A stretch of DNA of 34,944 nucleotides, from contig JAUXST010000440.1 in assembly GCA_030679805.1 (NCBI GenBank), forward strand, positions 1 through 34,944, written 5' to 3'. This stretch comes from Reyranella sp. (lineage in GTDB: Bacteria > Pseudomonadota > Alphaproteobacteria > Reyranellales > Reyranellaceae). Of the stretch, positions 16,215-24,725 are shown one piece after another. The position numbers were made by a program, and so were the translations under genes. The stretch's first letter is position 1. The number at the start of each line of letters is the position of its first letter. Below the pieces are notes generated by a model. The model ran no database searches and was not told the DNA's origin. It saw only the letters and a list, made by a program, of their open reading frames with translations.

Positions 16215-17381
16215 ATGGGCTACATGACCGACGAGCGCCGCATGATCCAGGAGACGGCGCGCGCCTTCGCGATGAAGGAGGTGCTGCCGGTCGCCAACAG
16301 GCTAGATCCCGAGAAAGGTGACATCCCGCGGGAGCTGATCCAGAAGCTGGCCGACATGGGCTATTTCGGCATCGTCATCCCCGAGGAACATGGCGGCATG
16401 GGCCTCGGCGTCTTCGAGTATTGCCTGATCACCGAGGAGCTGGCGCGGGCCTGGATGAGCGTCGCCTCCATCATCGCCCGCGGCAACGGCCTCGCCGCCG
16501 GTCGCGGCATGACCGAGGCCCAGCGCAAGGTGTTCCTGCCACGCGCCGCCCGCGGCGAATTCCTGGGCGCCGCGGCCATGTCCGAGCCCAATGTCGGCTC
16601 CGACCTCGGCAGCATCTCCTGCCGCGCCAAAAAGGACGGTGACGACTGGGTGATCAATGGCAACAAATACTGGTGCACGTTTGCCGACGGCGCTGACTAC
16701 ATCATGCTGGTGGCGCGCACGTCGGACTCGCCCGACCCCAAGCGCAAGCATGTCGGCCTCTCCTCCTTCCTGATCGAGAAGCCCCGGGGCCAGCTGCCCA
16801 AGGGCGTGAACGGCGCGCCGATCCCGAAGATCGGCTACTTCGGCTGGAAGACCTGGGAACTGGCCTTCGACGACTGCCGCCTGCCCGGCTCGGCGCTGAT
16901 CGGCGAGGAAGGCCGCGCCTTCTATTACATCTCGGCCGGTCTCGAACGCGCCCGCGCCCACACCGCGGCCCGCGCCATCGGGCTTGCCCGCGGTGCGCTG
17001 GAGGACGCCACCGCCTATGCCCAGGAGCGCCGGCAGTTCGGCCAGGCAATCGGCGAGTTCCAGAACACGCGCTTCCGGTTGGCCCGCATGGCAACCGAGA
17101 TCGAGGCGGCGCGCCAGCTCATGTACTTCGTCTGCGACGAGATCGACCAGAAGCGGCGCTGCGACAAGGAGGCGGCGATGGTGAAATTCTTCGCCTCCGA
17201 GATGGCCGAGCGCGTGACGTCGGAGGCGCTGCAGGTGTTCGGCGGCGCGGGCTACACCACGCTGCATGCCGTCGAACGCTACTGGCGCGACGCCCGCCTC
17301 ACCAAGATCTTCGAGGGCACGTCGGAGATCCAGCAGCGCATCATCTCGGACCATCTGCTGGGCAAGCCGAAGGCGGTGTAA
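16215..17381 (+). CDS. Acyl-CoA dehydrogenase family protein
   Basis: A 388-residue FAD enzyme of normal length for the family. The order is an N-terminal helical domain, the beta domain with MSEPNVGSDLGSISCRAKKDG and KYWCTFADGADY, and the C-terminal helical domain with YAQERRQFGQAI and IFEGTSEIQQ. Glu367 in FEGTSE is at the position of the catalytic base of medium- and short-chain dehydrogenases. ATG 16215 has AGAGGG at a 7-nt spacing; a longer in-frame start at 16173 lacks one. It would desaturate an acyl-CoA and pass electrons to ETF. It is divergent from the Bug gene over 61 nt, and the chain-length preference is unknown. Confidence 0.94.
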   Translation: MGYMTDERRMIQETARAFAMKEVLPVANRLDPEKGDIPRELIQKLADMGYFGIVIPEEHGGMGLGVFEYCLITEELARAWMSVASIIARGNGLAAGRGMTEAQRKVFLPRAARGEFLGAAAMSEPNVGSDLGSISCRAKKDGDDWVINGNKYWCTFADGADYIMLVARTSDSPDPKRKHVGLSSFLIEKPRGQLPKGVNGAPIPKIGYFGWKTWELAFDDCRLPGSALIGEEGRAFYYISAGLERARAHTAARAIGLARGALEDATAYAQERRQFGQAIGEFQNTRFRLARMATEIEAARQLMYFVCDEIDQKRRCDKEAAMVKFFASEMAERVTSEALQVFGGAGYTTLHAVERYWRDARLTKIFEGTSEIQQRIISDHLLGKPKAV

Positions 17382-17554
17382 GAGAGCCCCTGACGGCCCG
17401 GCGTTGCGCCTCGGTGCCCTATAGCCGTCGGCGGCCGGCATCGCTTCCAGTCAATTGGGAGACACTACGACGCTTGCCGTCCCTCTAGGTGGCGCGCCAT
17501 GGGGCATATAGACTGGAATGAAATTCAGAAGCATCCATCTACGGAGATACGCGC

Positions 17555-18532
17555 ATGTTCAGGGTCATCGCTGTGTTTCGACGCTTGATATGCATCGGGG
17601 TATGCTTTCTGAGTTCAGCGTGTGCCAGCACCCAACTGAACTACAATACGGCGGACTTGGCCTCTTCGTTGAATTCCCTGACGAAGAAGCAGGTTTTCTT
17701 CAATCTTGCCCAAGCGCTCGAGGATCCGGATTTCGTTCCATCGCAGGTGACGATTTCCATCGGCACCGCCCAGACGATCAACTCGGTCAGTCCGTCGATC
17801 AGCATACCCCTTTCCCCTGCCATTGCCACGACCACGCGATTTACGAGCGCAGGGAACCCCAGTGCCCAATACGGAGCCCAGATAGGGTCCGGCAGCCCCA
17901 CCCTGGGCGTCCAGGTGACCGATGCCTGGAATCAAAGCTGGACAATGGTTCCCGCAAATTCCTCGAACCAACTGAGGCGCCTGCGAACCCTCTATCAATA
18001 CGTCACGGGAACGATGTCGCGCAGGAACCCCGGCACAGACCTCAGCCAGGAAGAGGCAGAGAAGCAGTTCCTGTGCGACTATCCCCTGCAGGCTCTGTCG
18101 GTTTCTCCGAACAACGAGAACGTCATATTCCGACTGGAGGGCTGCCAAGACAACAACCCCAAGTCGCCGCGCTCGCGCGTGATTCATGCCGATCCGACTT
18201 TCACCCAAGGGCCGAACTGCATCGTATGCATAGACGATCTCAATGCCCGGTCGCTTCGGCCCTATGTCAATCCGAACTTGAAATACCACTTCATACGCAC
18301 CGCAGCCAAGAAGACCGATGATATGATCAGGGTCGGCGGGCATGGCACGACGGCCTTCTATGTCTGTGGGGCGGCCCAGGGAAATTGCGCCCTTGTCGCC
18401 CACCAGGAAGCCTTCGATGGCCGCAAGGCGTTCAGCGACTTCATCCTGTTCGTGTATGAGGCGATGAGCGTTCCGAGCTCGAGCGGGAGCGGACGATCGA
18501 CGGGCGGCTCGTTCGTCTACTCGGTACGATGA
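17555..18532 (+). CDS. Unknown exported protein, possible lipoprotein
   Basis: A 325-residue protein I do not recognise. It starts with a basic, hydrophobic signal sequence ending FLSSAC with Cys near residue 23, a poor lipobox because Leu is at -4 rather than -3. The mature part is rich in Ser, Asn, Thr and Gln, has paired cysteines (FLCDYP, EGCQD, NCIVCID, VCGAAQGNC) and a Ser/Gly-rich tail. GC content looks lower and codon use less biased than in the flanking genes, hinting at transfer. GGAG lies about 12 nt before the ATG. It stands alone between genes of unrelated function. The 173-nt upstream gap shows nothing I can name. Confidence 0.7.
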   Translation: MFRVIAVFRRLICIGVCFLSSACASTQLNYNTADLASSLNSLTKKQVFFNLAQALEDPDFVPSQVTISIGTAQTINSVSPSISIPLSPAIATTTRFTSAGNPSAQYGAQIGSGSPTLGVQVTDAWNQSWTMVPANSSNQLRRLRTLYQYVTGTMSRRNPGTDLSQEEAEKQFLCDYPLQALSVSPNNENVIFRLEGCQDNNPKSPRSRVIHADPTFTQGPNCIVCIDDLNARSLRPYVNPNLKYHFIRTAAKKTDDMIRVGGHGTTAFYVCGAAQGNCALVAHQEAFDGRKAFSDFILFVYEAMSVPSSSGSGRSTGGSFVYSVR

Positions 18533-18578
18533 AGCGAGAAGCGATCCTCTACGCGAAGGCGAACCGATCGTGAGAGAT

Positions 18579-18634
18579 GTCGACAGTTTCATGTCGACGG
18601 CACCCGCACACCCGATAGGGTGGCGATCGGGTTT
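18579..18634 (+). terminator. Candidate terminator hairpins after the unknown exported protein
   Basis: Two stem-loops follow the stop. GTCGAC-N8-GTCGAC is at 18579-18598. ACCCGAT-N9-ATCGGGT (18610-18632) is followed by TT. The short T tract makes intrinsic termination only plausible. Confidence 0.4.
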
Positions 18635-18666
18635 CACGAGGTGCTGTAGTTTTCTGCGAGCGAACG

Positions 18667-20511
18667 CTACCGCCCGATCAGATTCGACCTGACGTTCGCC
18701 CAGAAGCCCGGCGTGCGCGGGGTGGCGCGACTGGCGGCGGCCATCTTGCGGTAAATGTCGCCGAGCGAGCGCGCGGCGGTGTGAGCCCGGAGCTTGGTGC
18801 CGTCGGCGCCGGGCACCAGGGTCAGCTCGCGGGTGTGGAAGGCTTCGAGGCCCGGACGGTGGCCGATGCTCACCACCGAGGTTCCGGGTAGCTCCTCGAT
18901 CAGGAGCTTCATGACGTTCTCCTGGCCGGCCTCGTCGAGCGCCGAGGTCGCCTCGTCCATGAAGATCCAGTCCGGCTTGTGGACCAGCACGCGCGCGAAG
19001 GCGACACGCTGCTGCTCGCCGCCCGACAGGATGTGATCCCAGCGCTCGGTCTCGTCGAGCCGGTCGCGCAGGTGATCGAGGCCGACCTTGTGCAGCATGT
19101 CCTTCAGCATCTCGTCGCCGATGCCCTCAGGGGCCGCGGGATAGAGCATGATGTCGCGCAGCGCACCGAGCGGGAAATAGGGCTTCTGCGGCATGAAGGT
19201 GATGGCGCCGGTCGGCAGGTGGATGGCGCCGCGGCCCCACGGCCAGACGCCGGCCACCGCGCGCATGATCGTGCTCTTGCCGCTGCCCGACTGGCCGCGG
19301 ATCAGCACCCTCTCGGGCCGCCGGATCTCGATTTCGGCTTCTGCCACCAGCATCTGGCCATCGGGACGCGCGACGCCCAGCTCGCGCATGATGAGGCGGT
19401 CGGATTCGGTGGCCGGATGGACGACGATTCGCGCATCGTCCGGCACCTCGGCGGCATCCTCCAGGTCGGTGAGTGCCAGGTGCAGATGCACGACGCGATC
19501 GGTCGAGGCGCGCCACTCGGCGAACTTGGGGAAGTTGTCGATCAGCCACGACAGTGCCCACTGCACGCTGGAGAAGGCCTGCGCCGTCTGCATCAGGCCG
19601 CCCAGTGCGATCTCGCCACCGAGATAGCGCGGTAGGGCCACGATCAGCGGCACGATGGGGGCGAGGTAGGCGAGCGAGCTGGTAAGAAGCGAGAGATTGC
19701 CCTGGCCACGCGTCTGCACGTTCCAGGCCGCGCGCAGGTCGAACAGCGAGCCGCGCAGCCGCTCGCGCTCGTCGACCTCGCCGCGCATCAGGGCGATGCC
19801 TTCGGCATGTTCGCGCGCCCGCGTCAGCCCCGAGCGGTAGTCGGCCTCGCGGCCCTGGCGGACGTTGCCGGCATGGATCAGGCCGCGGCCCAGCGCATAG
19901 GTCAGCAGTGAGCCGATCAGGGCATAGGCGATGGCGGCCCAGACCATGTAGCCCGGCAGGTCGAACTCGAAGTCGCCCAGTTTGATCCGCATCGATCCCG
20001 ACAGAATCCAGAGGACGCTGAGGAAGGTGACGAGCTGCAGGATGCACTGGAGGATGCTCTGGGCGAATTCGACGGCAAGCTCGGTGGAGACGCGGATGTC
20101 CTCGGCGATGCGGCCGTCGGGATTGTCGATCTCGTCGGCCAGCATGCCGAGCTGGTACTCGCGGCCTCCGTTCAGCCAGCGCCGGACGGTAACGTGCGAA
20201 AGCCAGGACCGCCAATTGATCTGCAGCCGGCGCTTGACGTGAAGCTGGATGGCGACGGCGACGCCGGCGGATCCGACGATGGCCGCCAGAATCCAGAGCA
20301 GCTGCAGGAGCTGCCCGACATCTTTCTTGTCGAGCGCGTTGAAGAAATCGCGGTTCCAGATGTTGAGCCAGAGGGCGATGCCGACATTGACGATGCCCAA
20401 CAGCACCATGCCGCCGGTCAGCGTCCAGGCGACGAGGCGATATCCGGGCGCCGTCCAATAGCCCGAGGCAACCGCAGCAAAAGCCCGTACCGAACTGTGC
20501 GGCGTATCCAA
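18667..20511 (-). CDS. SbmA/BacA-like (YddA-type) fused ABC permease-ATPase
   Basis: A 614-residue inner-membrane transporter. The N-terminal membrane domain (residues 25-320, with NIWNRDFFNALDKKD and NWRSWL typical of the YddA/BacA/ABCD family) is joined to an ATPase with Walker A GQSGSGKS (406-413), Q-loop Gln442, signature LSGGEQQR (495-502) and Walker B WIFMDE (515-520). Relatives move very-long-chain acyl-CoA, vitamin B12 or peptides. The start is a TTG at 20511 just after the class II aldolase stop (1-nt gap). No nearby ATG gives the full first segment, so coupled translation is likely. The substrate is unknown. Confidence 0.9.
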   Translation of the reverse strand: MDTPHSSVRAFAAVASGYWTAPGYRLVAWTLTGGMVLLGIVNVGIALWLNIWNRDFFNALDKKDVGQLLQLLWILAAIVGSAGVAVAIQLHVKRRLQINWRSWLSHVTVRRWLNGGREYQLGMLADEIDNPDGRIAEDIRVSTELAVEFAQSILQCILQLVTFLSVLWILSGSMRIKLGDFEFDLPGYMVWAAIAYALIGSLLTYALGRGLIHAGNVRQGREADYRSGLTRAREHAEGIALMRGEVDERERLRGSLFDLRAAWNVQTRGQGNLSLLTSSLAYLAPIVPLIVALPRYLGGEIALGGLMQTAQAFSSVQWALSWLIDNFPKFAEWRASTDRVVHLHLALTDLEDAAEVPDDARIVVHPATESDRLIMRELGVARPDGQMLVAEAEIEIRRPERVLIRGQSGSGKSTIMRAVAGVWPWGRGAIHLPTGAITFMPQKPYFPLGALRDIMLYPAAPEGIGDEMLKDMLHKVGLDHLRDRLDETERWDHILSGGEQQRVAFARVLVHKPDWIFMDEATSALDEAGQENVMKLLIEELPGTSVVSIGHRPGLEAFHTRELTLVPGADGTKLRAHTAARSLGDIYRKMAAASRATPRTPGFWANVRSNLIGR

Positions 20512-20512
20512 G

Positions 20513-21310
20513 TTAGTCGCGGAAGCTCGGATCGATGCGATCGAGCTTCCTCAGCAATGCCGGCCAGTCGAGCACGCCGAACGGCCGGCGCGTCTTGGGC
20601 TGGTACATGGTGTAGGTGTCTTCGACCACCTTCTCCGGCACGCGCACCATCTGCGTATTGCAGGACATGGCGGCGATCTGGGTCTTGCAGGAGAGTTCCA
20701 GCCGGTGCATGGTGTTGAACGCCTCGGGAATGGTGGCGCCGGTCGTCAGCAGGCCGTGGCTGCGCAGGATGAGCGCATTGTTGTCACCCAGGCTCTTGGC
20801 CAGCGCCTCGCGCTCGGCGGTATCGAGCACCACGCCGGTATAGTCGTGATAGCTGATCTTGGCGAAGCGCATCGAGGTCTGGGTGTTGGGCAGCAACCCG
20901 CACTCCAGCGTCGAGACGGCCATGCCGGCATAGGTGTGAGTATGGATGATGCAGTTGACGTCGGGCTTGGCCATGTGGATCGCCGAGTGGATGACAAAGC
21001 CCGCGCGGTTGACGCCGTAGTCGAGGCCGTCGGGGAATTCGGGCTTGGCGAGGATGTTGCCGTCGTGATCGATCTTGAGCAGGCTCGAGGCAGTGATTTC
21101 CTCGTAGAGCAGCCCATAGGCATTGATCAGGAAGGCATGCGGCTCGCCCGGCACGCGCATGGAAATGTGGTTGGCGATCAGGTCGGACATGCCGTAGTGC
21201 GCAATCAGGCGATAGCAGGCGGCGAGATCGACCCGGGCCTGCCATTCTTCCGGTGACACTTCTGAGCCAAGGTTGGCGACTTTGGCTGGCTTGAGGGCGT
21301 GCACGGTCAT
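20513..21310 (-). CDS. Class II aldolase/adducin family protein
   Basis: A 265-residue metal-dependent protein of the fuculose-1-phosphate-aldolase fold. It has the zinc motif HTHTYAG, a preceding DGLDYGVNRAGFVIHSAIH, and RSHGLLTTG with the third histidine. Relatives cleave sugar phosphates, and many paralogs with a C-terminal MYQP-type ending act on unknown substrates. ATG 21310 follows a GGAG site and gives the normal domain start; an upstream in-frame ATG at 21343 lacks one. It is co-directional with the YddA-type transporter and lies downstream of an Lrp regulator, which may control it. Confidence 0.9.
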   Translation of the reverse strand: MTVHALKPAKVANLGSEVSPEEWQARVDLAACYRLIAHYGMSDLIANHISMRVPGEPHAFLINAYGLLYEEITASSLLKIDHDGNILAKPEFPDGLDYGVNRAGFVIHSAIHMAKPDVNCIIHTHTYAGMAVSTLECGLLPNTQTSMRFAKISYHDYTGVVLDTAEREALAKSLGDNNALILRSHGLLTTGATIPEAFNTMHRLELSCKTQIAAMSCNTQMVRVPEKVVEDTYTMYQPKTRRPFGVLDWPALLRKLDRIDPSFRD

Positions 21311-21433
21311 GATAACGCTCCGGGGGGGCAAAATGGTTGCCAACGGTAACCCCGGAGGGCCTCGACCGGAAGGCCTTTGGGCCGCGTGGCGGGCTTGCCC
21401 GCCTTCCGCCCGTCCGTCGGCCCCGAAGAGGAG

Positions 21434-21937
21434 TCAGAGCTTCTTCTTGGCCGCCGGGCCGCGCAGCTCGGCCGGCAGGGGATAGGCCGTGGTCGACTTG
21501 ACCCGCTCCATGGAGAAGCGCGACGTCACGTTCTTGAGCGGCATGGTGTCGATCAGGCGCTTGTAGAAGGCGTCGTAGGCCTGCATGTCGGGCACCGCCA
21601 CGCGCAGCATGTAGTCGATGTCGCCCGCCATGCGATGGAATTCCATCACCTCGGGCATGGCGGTGACGGTCTGGGCGAACTTCGCCAGCCAGGCCGAGGA
21701 ATGGTCTCCGGTTTCGATAGAGACGAACACCGTGAGGCCGACGCCGATCGATTCTGGCGAGATCAGCGCCACGCGCTTCAGGATCACCCCGGCCTTTTCC
21801 AGGCGCTGGATGCGCTTCCAGCACGGGCTTTGCGACAGCCCCACCCGATGGGCGATCTGGGCCAGCGACAGGCTGGCGTCCTCCTGGAGGAGCACCACGA
21901 TCTTCCGGTCGATCGCATCCATTTTACCAGCACCCAT
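21434..21937 (-). CDS. Lrp/AsnC-family transcriptional regulator
   Basis: About 162-167 residues. The N-terminal helix-turn-helix (MDAIDRKIVVLLQEDASLSL, then AQIAHRVGLSQSPCWKRIQR) is followed by the RAM ligand-binding domain (ALISPESIGVGLTVFVSIET) of the usual length. Such proteins sense amino acids or related metabolites and form dimers or octamers. The Met at 21922 matches the common start MDxxDRKI, but ATG 21937 is also possible. It is 123 nt upstream of the class II aldolase in the same direction and may regulate it; no operator is evident in the gap. Confidence 0.93.
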   Translation of the reverse strand: MGAGKMDAIDRKIVVLLQEDASLSLAQIAHRVGLSQSPCWKRIQRLEKAGVILKRVALISPESIGVGLTVFVSIETGDHSSAWLAKFAQTVTAMPEVMEFHRMAGDIDYMLRVAVPDMQAYDAFYKRLIDTMPLKNVTSRFSMERVKSTTAYPLPAELRGPAAKKKL

Positions 21938-22007
21938 GATGAAATAGCCGAGCCACTGTCGGACCTACCGCCCCAAATCTCAACCAGGCAAAATCTCAAC
22001 AGATGGT

Positions 22008-22280
22008 TCAGCTCGGCAGCGATTCCAGGCACACCGGCCGGCCCAACCGGCCACCCAAAGCCGCGGCCAGCGCCTCGACGTCGTCGTCCAGCGGATCGGC
22101 ATAGGCCGTCAGTCGCGGGTCGGCGTCCTTGAACCATGCCAGGCGCCGGACGCCCGCTTCGCACAGCAGCGTGCCCACCACACGGCCATCGACCGCGATG
22201 GTCCAGAGTGCCGGGTCCTCGCGGTCCACGAATATCAGGCGGGTCGCGCGGGTCACGATATCGCTGGCAAGGCCAAACAT
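22008..22280 (-). CDS. Hypothetical protein, 90 residues
   Basis: A short soluble protein with alternating beta-like segments (RLIFVDREDPALWTIAVDGR, then VVGTLLC) and an acidic helical part (DPLDDDVEALAAALGG). No signal peptide, membrane helix or known motif. Codon use matches the neighbouring genes, supporting it as real. It lies 70 nt upstream of the Lrp regulator, co-directional, with no obvious functional link. Confidence 0.6.
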   Translation of the reverse strand: MFGLASDIVTRATRLIFVDREDPALWTIAVDGRVVGTLLCEAGVRRLAWFKDADPRLTAYADPLDDDVEALAAALGGRLGRPVCLESLPS

Positions 22281-22486
22281 GCCCCAACTCTAAGGGCCGT
22301 CGCACGGCACCGGCAATGAAACCGGCAATCGAATTGTCCCGACCCTGCAGGAGAAAAATCTCCACGGCCGGCGCGGGGGAGAATTTTCGTCTCCCGGCGG
22401 TGACGGCGCGGCGCCGCTGAATTACGCTTGCAACGAAGATGGGCCCATCCGCGAGAGCCCGATCAGCCACCAACGGAGGCATCGCG

Positions 22487-22642
22487 ATGGCCCCGACCAA
22501 CCGTCTTATCGAAGCGCGTAGGGCCCAACTCCGGGCCCAGGATGAAGCCGACAAGCGCGGCAGCGCCAAGGCAGCGGCCGACGCCAACGGCCACAGACCG
22601 CCGACGGCCCGGCCAAAGGCGCGGCCGAAAGCGAAAGCTTAA
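22487..22642 (+). CDS. Small basic hypothetical protein, 51 residues
   Basis: A very short reading frame with a strong GGAGG site (22475-22479) seven bases before the ATG, which is the main reason to accept it. The N-terminal half is a charged helix (LIEARRAQLRAQDEADKRGS) and the C-terminal half is a disordered, Lys/Arg/Pro/Ala-rich tail (RPPTARPKARPKAKA). That could suggest nucleic-acid binding, but no family is recognised. It converges with the TAXI gene, with 11 nt between stops. Confidence 0.55.
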   Translation: MAPTNRLIEARRAQLRAQDEADKRGSAKAAADANGHRPPTARPKARPKAKA

Positions 22643-22653
22643 GCGGTGGCGCA

Positions 22654-23610
22654 CTACGACAGCAGTCCGATTTCCCTGTAGTACGCCTCGACCCCGGGCT
22701 GCAGCGTGGCCGGCCGCGGCAACGCCGCCAGCGTGTTCTTCGCCGTCGTTTCGGAGAGTTGCTTGGACTCCAAGTGAAGGCGCTCGACCTTGTACAGTGC
22801 GGTAGCCACCCGATGGCCGACACTGTCGGGAAGTCCGGGCCGCGCCAGCACGAAACTCCACGAACCCACCGTCGGAAGCGGATCGGCTTGGCCGCGATAC
22901 ATGCCGGCTGGTACGGTGAGCCTCCTCAGGAATCCGTACTTGGCCAGAATGCGATCGATCTCACCGGCATCGGGCACGAGGAAGCGGGCGCCAGCCGGAC
23001 TGTTGGAGACGGCGACGAAGCCGGGCCAGCGGATGCCGCCACCCCACAGGGCGGCGACCTGGCCATCGATGACCATCGCCGGGCCGTCGCCGGCGCGATC
23101 GAGATAAACCGACTCGAAATCCTTCTCGGGATCGAGACCGATGCCGTCCACCACGGTGCGGCCCAGGATGACGAGATCGGAGCCGCGCGCGCCCCAGGCG
23201 ATGGGTTGGCCCTTGAGATCGGCGATGCGGCGATAGCGACTGTCGGCCCGCACGACGAACATGCCGGGCGAAGCGTACATGGCGGTGACGACCTTGAGCG
23301 CGGTCGGCGGCCGGCCGGCGCCCGTGAAGACCTCCTGCGCCACCTCACCCTGCACCAGCGCGAGGTCGAGCTTGCCTTGCTCGAGCAACGGCACGTTCTC
23401 GGTGCTGCCCTTGGTGTTGACCTCGTCGATCTCGAGCGTCGGGTCGGCGCCCCTCAGCGCACTGATGAAAGCCGCGCCATAGACCGGGAAGCCGCCGCCA
23501 GCGGTCGCCGTGCCGAGCTTGAGCGGCGGCGTCTGCGCGCCCGCCGGTACGTTCATGAGCGCAAGTCCAGGCAAGGCTGCAAGCAGGGAGCGGCGTCCGA
23601 AGCGGGGCAT
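22654..23610 (-). CDS. TAXI-family TRAP transporter solute-binding protein
   Basis: A 318-residue periplasmic receptor. It has a signal peptide with RRSLLAALPGLALMNVPAGAQ, then KLGTATAGGGFPVYGAAF, which is the family ligand-loop signature, and NTKGSTENVPLLEQGKLDLA. TAXI proteins feed a fused TRAP permease (DctQM), which is not in the window. The ATG lies 9 nt after the SoxA stop, so it seems to be the last gene of the sulfur operon. The TAXI protein may import a C4-dicarboxylate, or a sulfur-linked organic anion; the latter is inference from context only. Confidence 0.92.
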   Translation of the reverse strand: MPRFGRRSLLAALPGLALMNVPAGAQTPPLKLGTATAGGGFPVYGAAFISALRGADPTLEIDEVNTKGSTENVPLLEQGKLDLALVQGEVAQEVFTGAGRPPTALKVVTAMYASPGMFVVRADSRYRRIADLKGQPIAWGARGSDLVILGRTVVDGIGLDPEKDFESVYLDRAGDGPAMVIDGQVAALWGGGIRWPGFVAVSNSPAGARFLVPDAGEIDRILAKYGFLRRLTVPAGMYRGQADPLPTVGSWSFVLARPGLPDSVGHRVATALYKVERLHLESKQLSETTAKNTLAALPRPATLQPGVEAYYREIGLLS

Positions 23611-23619
23611 GATTTCATT

Positions 23620-24408
23620 CTAGGGCCTTACGCCGGGTGATTCGAGCATCATGCCCCGAGCCCGGTCCATGAGGAAAAGATCGAGCATGACGTATTCCGG
23701 AGCGTCGTAGGCGTAGGGCTCGGCCCGGATGCCGGCAAGGCAATTGCGCAGGCGGCGTTTCAGCGAGCCCAGCGTCTGCCATTCGAGCCGGTAGATCGGA
23801 TAGCCGGTGGGATGGGCCTCCGGGATCGTCACGCCGGCGAGCTTCTTGCCGGCATTGTCGTCGTGGCAGATCGCGCAGGACAGGTTGAGCTGGCCCTGGC
23901 GGGCCTGCCAGAGTTTCTCGCCTCGGGCGCGGAACGGCGCGAGTCGCGGATCGTCGGGCGGCGTGATCGGGAAGCCTCGCGACTGGTGTGCGACGTAGGC
24001 CGTGAGCGCCAGCAGCTCCCGGCTTTCGGAGGTCAGACTCCCGGCCCGCTGGTTGGCGGTGCGGCAGAGATCGATCCGGCCCTCGAGATCGACAGGCGCG
24101 TCGGCGCCTTTCGGGATGGCGGGATAGCGCGCGGCGACGCCCTTCATGCTGGCGACGCTGCCGTGGCAATCGGCGCAGGACTTTCCTGACGCGCCAGAGG
24201 CCTTGCCCCACAGCTCGCCGCCCAGCTGGACGAAAAGCATGCCAGGATTGGCCGTGTCGTCGTCCTGCATCTTCTGCAACACCCCGCCCATGTCCTGGGT
24301 GCCGGACCGGCGCTTGTCGGTTCCTCCCTTGTCAGCCATGCCTTGGGCCAGTGCGTAGGAGGCGATGAAGACGATCGCCAGCCCGATGCCGAAATGCCGC
24401 GCTATCAT
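23620..24408 (-). CDS. soxA: SoxA, dihaem sulfur-oxidation cytochrome c
   Basis: A 262-residue periplasmic cytochrome with a signal peptide (GIGLAIVFIASYALAQG). There are two CxxCH sites, CADCH (78-82) and CAICH (178-182). Cys223 in RNCLAGIRAEPY is at the position of the active-site cysteine that ligates the second haem and forms the SoxYZ-thiosulfate linkage. With SoxX it would attach thiosulfate to SoxY. The ATG overlaps the soxZ stop by 4 nt (24405-24408). An in-frame start at 24738 lies inside soxY/soxZ and is rejected. Length and motifs are normal for dihaem SoxA. Confidence 0.95.
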   Translation of the reverse strand: MIARHFGIGLAIVFIASYALAQGMADKGGTDKRRSGTQDMGGVLQKMQDDDTANPGMLFVQLGGELWGKASGASGKSCADCHGSVASMKGVAARYPAIPKGADAPVDLEGRIDLCRTANQRAGSLTSESRELLALTAYVAHQSRGFPITPPDDPRLAPFRARGEKLWQARQGQLNLSCAICHDDNAGKKLAGVTIPEAHPTGYPIYRLEWQTLGSLKRRLRNCLAGIRAEPYAYDAPEYVMLDLFLMDRARGMMLESPGVRP

Positions 24409-24725
24409 TCGACGGCGATAGCGACCCGCTCCTCGACGACGAAGCCTTCGTCGCCGGTCCAGCGCAGGCCGACCGTGCCGCTCTCGCTCGCCACGGCGAA
24501 GAAGGAGACGAACGGATTGGCGGCGATCGCGGGCGACATCTCCATGTCGAAGATCTCGGTGCCGTTCCACGTCGCGGTGAAGCGCTCGATGATGTTGCGC
24601 GGAATGATCCGGCCATTCGGGCCCGGACGGAAGCCGGTCTCCATGGGATGAAGGATCAGCGCCTTGATCTCGACGATCGAGCCGCGCTTGGCCGTCTTCG
24701 GCGCGTTGACCAGGACGTTGGCCAT
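24405..24725 (-). CDS. soxZ: SoxZ, thiosulfate carrier partner
   Basis: A 106-residue cytosol-type sequence without a signal, as usual for SoxZ, which is exported as a hitchhiker with Tat-targeted SoxY. It has the family features KRGSIVEIKALILHPMETGF and FTATWNGTEIFDMEMSPAIA with an immunoglobulin-like beta sandwich. The start overlaps the soxY stop by one nucleotide (TGATG), and the end overlaps soxA. It would form the SoxYZ heterodimer that carries the sulfur intermediate. Confidence 0.95.
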   Translation of the reverse strand: MANVLVNAPKTAKRGSIVEIKALILHPMETGFRPGPNGRIIPRNIIERFTATWNGTEIFDMEMSPAIAANPFVSFFAVASESGTVGLRWTGDEGFVVEERVAIAVE

